From Parietichytrium sp. I65-24A (taxonomy: Eukaryota > Sar > Bigyra > Thraustochytrida > Thraustochytriidae): a stretch of DNA of 64,000 nucleotides. Numbering within the stretch: the first letter of the stretch is position 1; every line of letters starts with the position of its first letter. The notes under the pieces are model-generated. The model did no database searches. It had not been told where the DNA came from and saw nothing but the letters and a program-made list of their open reading frames with translations. Positions 51,934 to 62,300 of this stretch are shown here, piece by piece. Made by a program: the position numbers and the translations under genes. The stretch spans positions 310,001-374,000 of the forward strand of contig BLSF01000041.1 in assembly GCA_012862575.1 (NCBI GenBank), read 5' to 3'.

Positions 51934-53328
51934 ATGGGCAACAATGTGTTCTGCTGCCAGGAGAAGGCGGATGGGTACGAGAGGCTCAGTGCGCCGAATG
52001 CCAGCGCGCCGGTGGAGGTCGTGCCGCGCAGAAGGAGAAAGTCGCTGGTAAACATGGAAGGCAAGTTCGAGGACGCGTTCCAAGTCCGCGAGCAGCTAGG
52101 GAAGGGAAGCACGGCTTCTTGCCATGCATGCGTAGAGCGCGCTACAGAAAAATTTTTCGCGGTCAAGATCATCAATAAGCGCAAGATGTCGGTCCTGTAC
52201 AGGGATTTGCTGCCGCAATTCCGGACAGAGGTGGATATTCTTGGAAGGCTAGAGCATCCGAATATTATCAAGCTGAATCAGGTGTTTGAGTCCAGCGCGT
52301 GCATACATGTAATCACGGAGCTTGCACGAGGTGGGGAGCTGTTTGAATTTCTGGTCAAGCAGCCGAACAGCATCATGACTGAGGCCATGGTGTCCTTTTT
52401 GATCAGGCAATGTTTCTCGGCAGTAGCTTACATGCACCAGCACGGGATCATTCACAGGGACTTAAAACTTGAAAATATTCTCTTGGCGGCCCCACCCATC
52501 GCATTGGACAGCGGGGAAGTGAACTACCGCTCTATTCAACTTAAAATTATCGACTTTGGGCTGGCCAAGTCATTTGGGGACGACTGCCAACTTGCTGGCG
52601 GCCACCGTACAGCAAAAACATTTTTTGGCACAGTGGGCTATATTGCACCAGAAATGATGCGGCGGCGGGCCTACACAGAAGCGATTGACGTTTGGGCCCT
52701 GGGAGTGATCACTTTCGTTCTGCTGTGCGGGGTCTTTCCATTCGACGACAACACAAAGAGACCGGCACACCGCATCGACTATCGCATCCGCTATCCAAAA
52801 TGGGTGAAAAACCTGAGCGACTCTGCACAAGACCTTGTCTCACGCCTCCTGCAAGTGAACCCTTCAAAACGAATTTCGGCTGTGGACGCCCTCAACCATC
52901 CATGGGTATCTGGACGCACCGCATCTCCTCGTGTTGTTCTAAACTCCCCTGGTCATCTGAGGGGCTTGCGATCGCCAAACATCGTCCCGCTCGGAAGCGA
53001 GCTTGCTAGAACCATCAACAATGACAACAACGTGCCAGATATGGTCCTCCCGTCTTCGCTGGACAAAGGAGAAAATCAAGTCGTCAGTCCACTCATTCTG
53101 GAGACCGGCTCACTGAAGCAGTCGCCATCATCCGGCAAAGCCAAGCAAGCGAAGAAAGCCACAACCCAGAGAGAGATCAAACGTCTTTCCCTGCTACAAG
53201 AAGACAAACGCCAAGACGATGAAGATCTTAACGATGAGGCGCTTAGCCTTCACTCTTCCTCGTCCTCCTCTTTGGGCTCCCCTTCCCTCTCGTCCTACGG
53301 CAAAGTTGCTCAGCGAAAGGTAGCTTAG
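51934..53328 (+). CDS. CAMK-family protein kinase, predicted N-myristoylated
   Basis: 464 residues from ATG 51934; an in-frame GTG five codons earlier is ignored because the ATG gives MGNNVFCC. That start has Gly2 for myristoylation and adjacent cysteines for palmitoylation, so attachment to the inner membrane face is likely. The kinase domain covers about residues 45-330. It has LGKGSTAS, AVKIINKRKM, HRDLKLENIL, IIDFGLAKSF, GTVGYIAPEM, DVWALGVITFVLL and terminal NHPWV. All catalytic residues are present. There are no EF-hands and no obvious calmodulin-binding helix, so it is not a standard CDPK. The Ser/Lys-rich tail is disordered. It converges on the adenylyl cyclase gene across 244 bp. Confidence 0.9.
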   Translation: MGNNVFCCQEKADGYERLSAPNASAPVEVVPRRRRKSLVNMEGKFEDAFQVREQLGKGSTASCHACVERATEKFFAVKIINKRKMSVLYRDLLPQFRTEVDILGRLEHPNIIKLNQVFESSACIHVITELARGGELFEFLVKQPNSIMTEAMVSFLIRQCFSAVAYMHQHGIIHRDLKLENILLAAPPIALDSGEVNYRSIQLKIIDFGLAKSFGDDCQLAGGHRTAKTFFGTVGYIAPEMMRRRAYTEAIDVWALGVITFVLLCGVFPFDDNTKRPAHRIDYRIRYPKWVKNLSDSAQDLVSRLLQVNPSKRISAVDALNHPWVSGRTASPRVVLNSPGHLRGLRSPNIVPLGSELARTINNDNNVPDMVLPSSLDKGENQVVSPLILETGSLKQSPSSGKAKQAKKATTQREIKRLSLLQEDKRQDDEDLNDEALSLHSSSSSSLGSPSLSSYGKVAQRKVA

Positions 53329-53572
53329 GAGGATCACGGAGTAGATGTTCGCCATCATGCTCTGCGGATCGTTTCCTTCGTGGATATTTTAAATGTCTGG
53401 AAATGGCCGGTGGAGATTTCTTTTGTACAAAAAAAGTAGTAGACTAGTTTTATGATTTCTATTTTGGTTTCACAATTTCATTCACCACAGACTATTCTGT
53501 CCTTTGTCGATCCTTGCAAAATAGGCTGATAGTTGAACAAAAGATAACATCTTTCAAATACAGGTCAAAATC
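53329..53572. other. Convergent spacer, 244 bp
   Basis: 3' UTRs of kinase and cyclase genes. No gene. Confidence 0.55.
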
Positions 53573-56500
53573 TCACGAAATTACGCATGTAACCGACTTG
53601 TTCGGTTCTGCAGCTGGAATTTGGCCATTTGTAATGCTCATTGTCCTTTGTCGCAGCAGTTCAGTGCTGCTCGCGTGACTCGAATTGTCGCGCAACGAAA
53701 ACACCTGCCTTGCGTGCTTTGGCGCGTTCCCCGAGCTTAGCTTGGCGACCTCCGAGAGAGAGAATAAAATTTGCCTTGATGCCGTTGGGTCAGAGATAAC
53801 GACTTTGAATAACTTCTTCGATTTCGCCATGGTTTGGTCTTGTGCGGATCCAAAACTATACTTTTCGTTCATGGTGTCCGCGGTCATTGGCTCCACAACG
53901 CAGTTAAAAGGTTTTCCTAGACTGTTGCGATGCGCGGTCAGACTGCGATTCATGCACTGCAGCGCAACGACAGAAATTGCATTTCCCTTCTTCGCGTCAA
54001 CGCAGAGACATCGAAATCTGAACGAGAATGAATTCGAGTCGTCCATATAATGTACAAAAAGTATCGATGTCGCCTTCTTCCACAACGTCTTCTCGCCCAC
54101 TCTCTTTCCAAACCTTTCCAATATTGCCTTGTAGCAGAACAATGTGTTTAGGTACCCTTGAATAGCTTCGTCCAACCTATTGCGATTGTGGTCAAGGCGG
54201 GCCAAGTAATACGTGGAGAAAGCATGAACCTTCTCAGCTTTCACTTGCTGAAGATCGTTCCAGGACCTCACCAGGGACTGCGATTTCCGACCAAGCTCTT
54301 CGATCCGAGCCTGATTTGTCTTGGCACAGGCACTCATCGCTTGATTGTAGTGTTCAGCAGCCTTGAGATGATACTCATCCCCAGCTAACGCGTAGTGCGT
54401 GGCAATCACTTCGTGGATGTCGTAATTGCGCTTATGCACATGAAGCTGGACGCTTTTTTCTTCATAAATGGTTGCAAGCTGAGCGTGCAGGCAAGATCGA
54501 AAGGTCCTCAAGAGGGACTGATAAAGTCCGTTCATGAGCTCATTGTCCGGGATCGCTTTAAAGAGCTCGTCGTTAATCTTCTCCAATACATTGTACCGCG
54601 AACAAAGAGCATTCAATGCATATTCCATGTCATACCGAACGATCTCGCTGTGCAGCAACGAATAGAGCATGTCCGCCTCAACCCATGGATTGACACTCAC
54701 CATCACGGCAACGTGCTTCAGAACCTCGTGTAAGGTGTCCGAGCCTTGAATCTGCTCTAGCATCACCGATACGGACGAAGAGCGGCGCCTGTTTTCTATT
54801 CGCTTTTTCCGGATACTCTGGCTTCTTGATGGCTGATGCGACATCTTTCTAAACGTGGGGGATCCTGGCAGAGATCCAAGAGAGACTTGGCTCATGCTCT
54901 GGGCTTGACTCTGTCCCTGCCCTTGCGCCGGTGCGCCTTTCTGTAAGCAGGACTTCATCGCCTCGAGCTCTTCGGTGAAGAAGCTGTTATCCGAAGGAAA
55001 ATACACAGACACCGGGTCGTACCAGCCTTTGACTTGAACATATAACTTCCCAAACGGGAATTCGGTGCATATGTCCTCTGGAAGTGCGTGAAAGGTCTCC
55101 TCCTCCAAGAGAATGCACGAGCTGGTAGACATGCATGCCTGCTGACATATGGCCACAGCCGCCTTGGACATGAGTCTCGCAGCAAGGTTGACTGTGGATC
55201 CCACAACCGTGAATTCTCCGCGATAAGGTGATCCGGTCATTCCAAAGTGGCAGGTCCCAGTAGCAAGGCCAACGGCAGCTCGAAGACCCTGGGTGGCAAA
55301 TCTTTCCGTTAGCTCGAATGCTGCAAGCATCCCGGATTCCTCAGGGTCTTTACCAGAGATCCCAAAGACGCCGATTATTACAAAGCCTTTGTCGTCCATT
55401 GCAATTTGACGAAGATCTCCATAGTGAGCGTAGATGGCTATTTGCGCTTCGGTGGAGGCTAGTTGCAGCTTGTCCAGTTCGAGGTCTCCGCTCACGTCTA
55501 TATCCAACACCTGCACAAACATGACTGTCACAAAACGCGAACCAAAGTGTGATTCAGACTGCCCTGAAACTACTTGGGAGAGGGTGAAAATAGGAACAAA
55601 ACCTCCGAGCAGGTTAAGTTCGTTCACGTGGCCAGATGAGACGGACAGGCGAGCTTCATTGCGCACTTCTTCCGTTTTGTGGGTCGCAGCAGACGAGGGC
55701 TCTACGATACTGCTGGACGTGTCCACAAGATTCCAAATGAATTTTTCCTGTCGCTGTATCCTCTCGGTATACTTTTCTTCTGACTCGTACACAATGCTTG
55801 TTTGGTCACGAATGAGCCGCGTATTATTAATGGGGGTCGCTATTTTACCCAGAGCTTCGGCGTCCAACGCCGAGCTACCGCGCTGTTGCGCGGATGCGGA
55901 GCTATAGCGGAACTTCCTCTTGCCAGAGGCATACTCTTGGCCCTGCTCATCAGCAGCCTCGGAGACGGAGTCTTTCAGCTTTGACCGAACCACTACCGAC
56001 TTTCTGAATTCTTGGAACTCCCGAGTTCGAACAGATTGCTGCGGGCTTAATTTACAACTTGCAGGCTTTTGCGACATGGACTCTAGCTTTGCGTGTGTGT
56101 AGGGGCAATAAAACTCTTCCAGATCCACGCTGCTTTCGTGCAGTAACTGTTCAAGTATTGCATCCCGTTCTGCGTTTGGGCGATCGTCGCAGCGTAACAG
56201 ACTGTATCCTTCGGGTTGCTTCAGTGTGAGACCAACCTCGTTTGATATTGCCTCGTCAAACGCTGCAGCGCTACCTCGTGTGCAATACTCGCTCAGCTTG
56301 CTTGCGCGGGCGACTGTGTCACCAGTCAAAATCATTTCGTGACGCAAACATACTCCTCCCAAAACAGCAGCATAGGCTTTTCCATACGCCAGACCTATTT
56401 TGAGAACCATAGATTTAAATCCCAGCTGGGCAGAATCCAATTCAAACGTTTTTAATGCTGACAAGAGTTCCAGTGAGAACAAAACCGCCTGCCGCCTGCA

Positions 56501-57214
56501 TACGCGCTGCGCATGTTTACCGTATACCTCGAAAACGGGATCAATAGGGAATAAGATTTGGAGCCCGTCGCCAAGAAACTTGATTACATCACCTCTGAAT
56601 TTGTGGACATACGTCACAACGAGTTCCCAATACTTTGACACCACCTGGTTTGCAAATTCTGCCGAATTGTCCACCGTGAATACGTCTTTGTTGAGGATAA
56701 CAGACCCCGTCTCGTTCATTTTTGAGAGGTGCTCCGTCATACTCGTGTACCCTTTCAGGTCAATAAAAATCACCACCCCTTCAACCTCGCGAGCAACCGC
56801 AGACGCATTCGCCCAAACATCATCGAATATTCTCCTGTTGATGCCCCATTGCAAGAACTTTGGCACCAAAGCCCGCAGCGAGACCTCCGTCTCTTGGGCC
56901 CGCTTCTTGTAGGCTTCAGTCTTGGCATGCATCCTGAACGTTAGAGCCATTTGCACCTTTCGAAGCTTGGCTTTCCACCGCCTCCTAGCTAGGCGCCTCC
57001 GGTAGCTCTCGTACTCCTTCTGAATCTTGAGCGCCGCATCTTCCTCCCGATCCCCGAACTGCGACGCGGACGCGTCCTCGCTTATGATCTCGCGAGTGGA
57101 GTCATTCTCCTTCAGAAAGGACCTCTGCACCTCTAGCGTCCGTGTGGAGTCCTCTTCAAATGTGTCAAAGTCATACTTGCTCTCGTACTCCGACTCTGAC
57201 TGGCTGATCGACAT
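53573..57214 (-). CDS. Soluble-type adenylyl cyclase with two class III domains and IQ motif
   Basis: 1213 residues from ATG 57214. There is no membrane helix. An IQ-like motif lies at about 60-82 (ALKIQKEYESYRRRLARR). C1 (about 143-335) has both metal aspartates, Asp152 in FIDLKGYTSM and Asp216 in FLGDGLQILFP, but lacks the transition-state Asn (GDTVARASK). C2 (about 555-750) lacks the metal Asp but has Asn and Arg in FTVVGSTVNLAARL, so the two halves form one asymmetric active site. The Thr of EFTVVG matches sAC/ADCY10-type adenine recognition. The rest (about 800-1213) is helical, TPR-like at best. I see no ADCY10 P-loop, so the ATPase-like middle region seems absent or diverged. It should make cAMP from ATP; bicarbonate or calcium control is plausible but not shown. 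Confidence 0.87.
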   Translation of the reverse strand: MSISQSESEYESKYDFDTFEEDSTRTLEVQRSFLKENDSTREIISEDASASQFGDREEDAALKIQKEYESYRRRLARRRWKAKLRKVQMALTFRMHAKTEAYKKRAQETEVSLRALVPKFLQWGINRRIFDDVWANASAVAREVEGVVIFIDLKGYTSMTEHLSKMNETGSVILNKDVFTVDNSAEFANQVVSKYWELVVTYVHKFRGDVIKFLGDGLQILFPIDPVFEVYGKHAQRVCRRQAVLFSLELLSALKTFELDSAQLGFKSMVLKIGLAYGKAYAAVLGGVCLRHEMILTGDTVARASKLSEYCTRGSAAAFDEAISNEVGLTLKQPEGYSLLRCDDRPNAERDAILEQLLHESSVDLEEFYCPYTHAKLESMSQKPASCKLSPQQSVRTREFQEFRKSVVVRSKLKDSVSEAADEQGQEYASGKRKFRYSSASAQQRGSSALDAEALGKIATPINNTRLIRDQTSIVYESEEKYTERIQRQEKFIWNLVDTSSSIVEPSSAATHKTEEVRNEARLSVSSGHVNELNLLGGFVPIFTLSQVVSGQSESHFGSRFVTVMFVQVLDIDVSGDLELDKLQLASTEAQIAIYAHYGDLRQIAMDDKGFVIIGVFGISGKDPEESGMLAAFELTERFATQGLRAAVGLATGTCHFGMTGSPYRGEFTVVGSTVNLAARLMSKAAVAICQQACMSTSSCILLEEETFHALPEDICTEFPFGKLYVQVKGWYDPVSVYFPSDNSFFTEELEAMKSCLQKGAPAQGQGQSQAQSMSQVSLGSLPGSPTFRKMSHQPSRSQSIRKKRIENRRRSSSVSVMLEQIQGSDTLHEVLKHVAVMVSVNPWVEADMLYSLLHSEIVRYDMEYALNALCSRYNVLEKINDELFKAIPDNELMNGLYQSLLRTFRSCLHAQLATIYEEKSVQLHVHKRNYDIHEVIATHYALAGDEYHLKAAEHYNQAMSACAKTNQARIEELGRKSQSLVRSWNDLQQVKAEKVHAFSTYYLARLDHNRNRLDEAIQGYLNTLFCYKAILERFGKRVGEKTLWKKATSILFVHYMDDSNSFSFRFRCLCVDAKKGNAISVVALQCMNRSLTAHRNSLGKPFNCVVEPMTADTMNEKYSFGSAQDQTMAKSKKLFKVVISDPTASRQILFSLSEVAKLSSGNAPKHARQVFSLRDNSSHASSTELLRQRTMSITNGQIPAAEPNKSVTCVIS

Positions 57215-57522
57215 CTCGCCTCCGCGCAGTCAATAGTCAATCGCAACCTCCACCTCCCAACAGCTGGCATAAACCTGACTGCCACTCTCAGCTCTGCTCA
57301 AACGCAGCGCTCAGAAAACACGCCCGTTGGTCGCTGCCTCTGTCGCCCAGCGTCGCATTCGACCCGGCTGTGTATGTGTATGCCTCGCTTCCACACCGTG
57401 CACTTGCTGCCGTGCCCAGTGGCCTCCTGACTGGCCTCTCTTACGCCCTTACTTGCTACTTGTCACTTGTGACTTGCCTGCCTGAGTGCACTGAGTGCAT
57501 GCTCACTCGCTCACTGTGTTTC

Positions 57523-57610
57523 CCTCTCTCTCTCTTTCTTTCTTTGTTTCTTTGTTTCTTTGTTTCTTTGTTTCTTTCTTTCTCTCTGTGTGTGTGTCTG
57601 TCTGTCTCTT
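57523..57610. repeat. TTTC/TTTG tetranucleotide tract with CT and GT runs
   Basis: Alternating TTTC and TTTG units flanked by (CT)n and (TG)n. Confidence 0.85.
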
Positions 57611-57893
57611 TTCTCTCTGTCTGTGTGTGTAATGTGGCTTCCTTCTTCCCTTCCCCTCTATTTTCAGAGCACAGTCGCTCTTTTCGGAAACCTTGAGAGA
57701 AGTTTCCTGAAGGAAAGTTAAGGTGCACCGCCCATAATGGCGGAGGTGGTAGCTGGGTTTATAACGGTTAAGCTGATGCGTACTGGTGACGGGGGCGGAG
57801 AGCTTAATCTTAGGGTCCGTTCAACGGATATGCCCAGGTGCCCTCGGAGTGAGCTCAGTCTTTAGCCAATGCCTTCAGCTACTCTGGCGATGG

Positions 57894-57936
57894 TCGACGA
57901 TGGACGATGGACGATGGAGAATGGACGATCGATGGC
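57894..57936. repeat. 7-bp repeat, unit GGACGAT
   Basis: About five imperfect units. Confidence 0.85.
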
Positions 57937-57998
57937 CTATGCGCGAGTAGTGGCGCGTTAAAGTGGTGGCCGTTCGTTCGTTTCCCAAGTGAAGTGCA

Positions 57999-58036
57999 AA
58001 TCGATGAATCGATGAATTGATGAATCGATCGATCGA
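57999..58036. repeat. 8-bp repeat, unit ATCGATGA, grading to (ATCG)n
   Basis: About four units ending in tandem ATCG. Confidence 0.85.
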
Positions 58037-59279
58037 GAGGACGGAGAGACTCGTCTCCTTCTTCGCGTGAACAAAAAAACAAGTAAACATTCTTGCAACG
58101 TCGTCTGTGGACCTGGGATGAGTGAAGCTGAGGGCAAGTATAGGTGACACACTGTCGCTTGTCCCACGCCGACGCCCTGATGATCAAATTCTGACTGTGA
58201 ATAATTCTAGATTCTGAAACTCTGAGAGTCGAACGAAATGACTTGTAAGGGAAGGAAGCCGACTGATCGCCGAGCTATTTGATACGGTTTGACAGCGATG
58301 GTCCTTTCAGTGTTCCGGCTGTGACGACTGCGAAAGTTGCTCGGACCTCGAAATCCTGCCCGATGAGTTGTTGGTTGGCAGAATTGGAGCGGTTGCGGAC
58401 CAGTGCAAGTAGAAGGGAAAGCAAAGTTGGAGGTGAAGTCAAGAGTGTGGCAACAGTGGAAACGGGCAATAACTCAAAGTACGTGAATTTGTGTCCGTCA
58501 ACTAGGTTCTGGTTGGCGGTGCTGCAACTGCAAGAGTTCAGGTTTGAGCTCTCCATGCCCGCTCGTCTGGCTGTGCAAAGAGAGAAGAGAAAGTGAGGCG
58601 GGAGTGAGTTAATGCACTGCCAAGCTCTTCTTCCAAGTTTCCGCTGGTCTGGACAGCACTCTGCGCTGGCACTTTAAACAAAGACTAATCGGCGCAGATT
58701 GTGCCAACTCAAAACGAAGTTGCGGTTGAAGGTTCCCACATCAAGTGACAGTGCATGGCGCTGATCGAGCGACGCTGCTGCCAGCACCAGGCTCAACAAA
58801 GCTCTTTACATGTTAATTTTCAGTGTTAATCGAATGCGAATGTACGTACCGGTACCTAAGAAGCAGATAGCTGGTTTGTTCTTTCTGTTCGTTGTTCGTT
58901 CTGTTCTCCAGTGAACAAGGAGCGCTTCTTTCTCCAGGCGTCTTTCATGCTTAACAATGCTTATAGAATTTCAAATAACGATCGCTCTCAGCACACCCCA
59001 TGTACAATCAATGCTCTCGGAAGCTCTGGTCCTGATTACTACTCGCGCTGTCACTCGAAACACTACCACATTACGACACCACTTCTTCCTTCTCCCTCCC
59101 GAGCAAAACTATTCTAACTCCTACCCTTTCCGCTATTAACGGTCTCTGATACTCAGCACGTCTTACCAGACCCTATACCACTTCTACCGGCGTCGGCAAC
59201 CCCGCAAACGGAACACTCTCGAGACTCCCCGGCGCGGACACTTCAGGGAGGAAAAGTTCCTTGTTCATTGTCCCTTTTT

Positions 59280-59307
59280 GTTTCTTGTTTCTCGTTTCTT
59301 GTTTCTT
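59280..59307. repeat. 7-8 bp repeat, unit GTTTCTT
   Basis: About four units 93 bp upstream of the flippase ATG. Confidence 0.8.
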
Positions 59308-59399
59308 CCCGGCCACTGTGCTGAGAAGGGGGAAAATAGGGAAAGAGACAGGGGTATCGGGCGCCCATGCGACGCGTGGCGATCGGCTAGCGGAACCCA

Positions 59400-62300
59400 A
59401 TGGCGCGGGACGATGCGCGCGAGCTGTGTGGTATGGCGGAAGTGGAGAAAGAAGGTGGCGTGGAAGTGGAGGTGCTGGGTTGCGGAGGAAATGGGTCAGG
59501 TTCGGTGTCTGGTCTGTCGGACAGCAACGTGGTCCGCACGACCAAGTACACGCGGTATTCGTTCTTCGTACTAGCACTCATGCTGCAGTTCAAGAGAGTG
59601 GGGAATGTGTACTTTGGCTTTATGGTGGTTCTGATGCTGCTGGGGCTGTACACGAGGCTCTTTGACTCGACCATTCAGCCGTGGGGCCAGTTCTTCATGC
59701 TGCTGCTGATCCTGGCGCTGAATATTACCTCAGAAGGGCTGGACGACTTTGCGAGGCATCGAAGCGACATGAGAACCAATGGTCAGCCATGCACTGTCCT
59801 GGTGAAGAATCCCGAAACCGGGAACTGGGAGTTTAAAAGAAGCAGCTGGGGCAAGCTGCGGCGAGGGCAGGTCGTGCTATTGAAAAACATGGACATCATT
59901 CCTGCTGATATGCTGGTTCTCGGGACTTCCCACATGCTCGTTGATCCGTGCGCGTACACTGAAACCAGCCAGATTGATGGCGAGACGTATCTAAAAAGGA
60001 GATTCACCATCCCTGCTATTACTAGAAGGCTGTTCGATCCGGTGCACATTCCTGCGGACCAGCAAAAAGACAATTTTGTCTTTGATCCAGATGTTGTTGG
60101 CCGCAACCTTTCCGGGATGATTGTCCGTTGCCAAGCCCCGCGTGGAAACCTTTCTTCATTCAGTGGCGAAGCTTTTGTTGACAATGCTAGTGGGGTCCTC
60201 CCTTTCAATTATGAGAACACGCTGTTGAGGGGCGCCGTGCTTCGAAACACCGGACACGCTCTCGCCCTGGTGCTTTTCACTGGCAAGCACACCAAAGCTC
60301 TCATGGCAAACAAAGGGCAGCCCCTTAAGCAGTCTTGCGTGGACAGACTCGTCAACAGGGTGATTGCCAAAGTTCTTCTTTTACTCCTATTTCTAGTTCT
60401 CGTTTCAGAGCTACTTTATTACGTCGGACCGTGGGATCGGACGGAAAACCTATGGTATTTTGCTGGCTCTTCAGATAGTGATGGGACCATCTTTCCTTCG
60501 TGGCTTGCGTCAATTTGCCAGTTTCTTATCTTGTACAAGAATATTCTTCCTATTCTGCTGTATGGAATCCAAGAAGGGCTCGCGCAGTTTCAGGCAAAAT
60601 TTGTAAATTGGGATGAAAACATGTATTGCGAGGAGACTGGAAGAAGGACCGTCTGCAACTCCACGAATTTAGTTCAAGAGATCGGCCAGGTTCAGTGGAT
60701 TTTCAGCGACAAAACCGGGACTTTGACACGGAACGAGATGAGGCTGGTCGCTTGTGTTGCAGGCAAATCTGTTTTCGGCACACATGATATCGAAAAGTTG
60801 AAAGAAATCGACGAAGCGACCGCAACTGCGGACGACTTTACGCGAACCGTATTTGCGGATTTGTTGGACGCTCTTCAGGTGCCAGAGGCAGACGCAAAAG
60901 AAAAAGACGGAAATGCTTCAGAACCTGGAGACGAGACTCCTGGACATGTGCAGTCATCCGCCTCCTCTCCGGTTCAAGATCTCCTTCAGGCTCTTGTGCT
61001 GTGTCACACGGTCCTGATAGAGCGAGAATCACCGCCGGAAGAGGCAGAGGTGGTAGAAAGCAGCGCGGACGAAGGCGAGATTCACATCGGCGTCAAGTCT
61101 TTTTTCCCAGACGCGGAGCTCCAAAGTGATGACGACACCGAATTTCCAACCAGCGCCGACCCAACCGTGTTAATTAGGCACTCACATGGTGCGTTGAGCC
61201 GCGAAGAGTCGTTCTGGAGCAACGCCTCAGGATTAGAAATGAAGAGCATCCCGAGTACCAGCAGCGAAAGTTCATCCTCAGACACAAAGCGCGATAGCGC
61301 AAAAGCCAAAATTCGCTATAACGCCGAAAGCCCGGATGAAGAGGCATTGGTGTATGCAGCCAACGCTATTGGTCACGCCAAACTGACCGGAACACAAGGG
61401 AAAAGTTCGTTGTTAATACAGAATGCCGCAGGGGAAGAAAAGGAGTGGGTAGTCCTAGCTGTGAATCCATTTTCTAGCCATCGAAAGCGCATGAGCGTGG
61501 TCTTTCGCCAGCCAGATACGGGGGAGATTATTCTTATTTGCAAAGGGGCGGATACTCAAATGCTGGAGAAAGTGCATAGCGGAGCAAACGAGGATGGTTC
61601 TGTGGACTTTTTGCAGGACAGCTTGGATGACTTCGCCCGGTCCGGAATGCGAACCCTGGTATATGGGCAACGTCATTTGAGTGAAGATCAGTTTTTCGAG
61701 TGGCAGCCGATGCACGAAAAGGCAGTGAACTGCCCAGACGCTGCTGAGAAAAAGAAGCTACTTCATGAAGCTGCATGCAAGATTGAAGAAGACCTGGAAT
61801 TGCTCGGAGCAACGTGCGTCGAGGATCGGTTGCAGGAGGACGTGGGCGAGACCATTGCGACTATTAGAGAAGCTGGTATTAAATTTTGGCTCATCACAGG
61901 AGATAAAGTCGAGACCGCAATCACCATTGCCCGGGCTACCGCGCTAATCGACACGGACTCGCACGTGGTTCGGTTGCAAGGAACCAGCAAAGAGCTTCTT
62001 GACACGCTAACATCCCTTATGGAGCAATTCGGAATTCCAAAGCTCCCGCCAAACCGCAACATTGCTGCAGCCAAGCTGGTGACTTGGAAAGAGAAATTGA
62101 TGAACTTGCTCAGCCAAACAGTATCTAGGAGTAGGGAAGGAACCACCGCGTCCGAGTCTTCCGGCAAAGGAAAGCTCTGTATAGTTGTAGACGGAAGCAC
62201 TTTGGGTCTGATCGTACCTGAAAAGAATTCCGAAGGCGGGTCGTCCCAGGTCGGGCACGATCAAGAGTTGCACGACTGCTTTCTGAGCGTCGTACTCCGT

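Larger units (their letters stand above)
57215..59399. other. Spacer, 2.2 kb, between divergent cyclase and flippase genes
   Basis: Holds both promoters. Repeats: TTTG/TTTC tract (57523-57610), GGACGAT units (57894-57936), ATCGATGA units (57999-58036), TACCGGTAC (58847) and GTTTCTT units (59280-59307). No supported gene. Confidence 0.5.
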
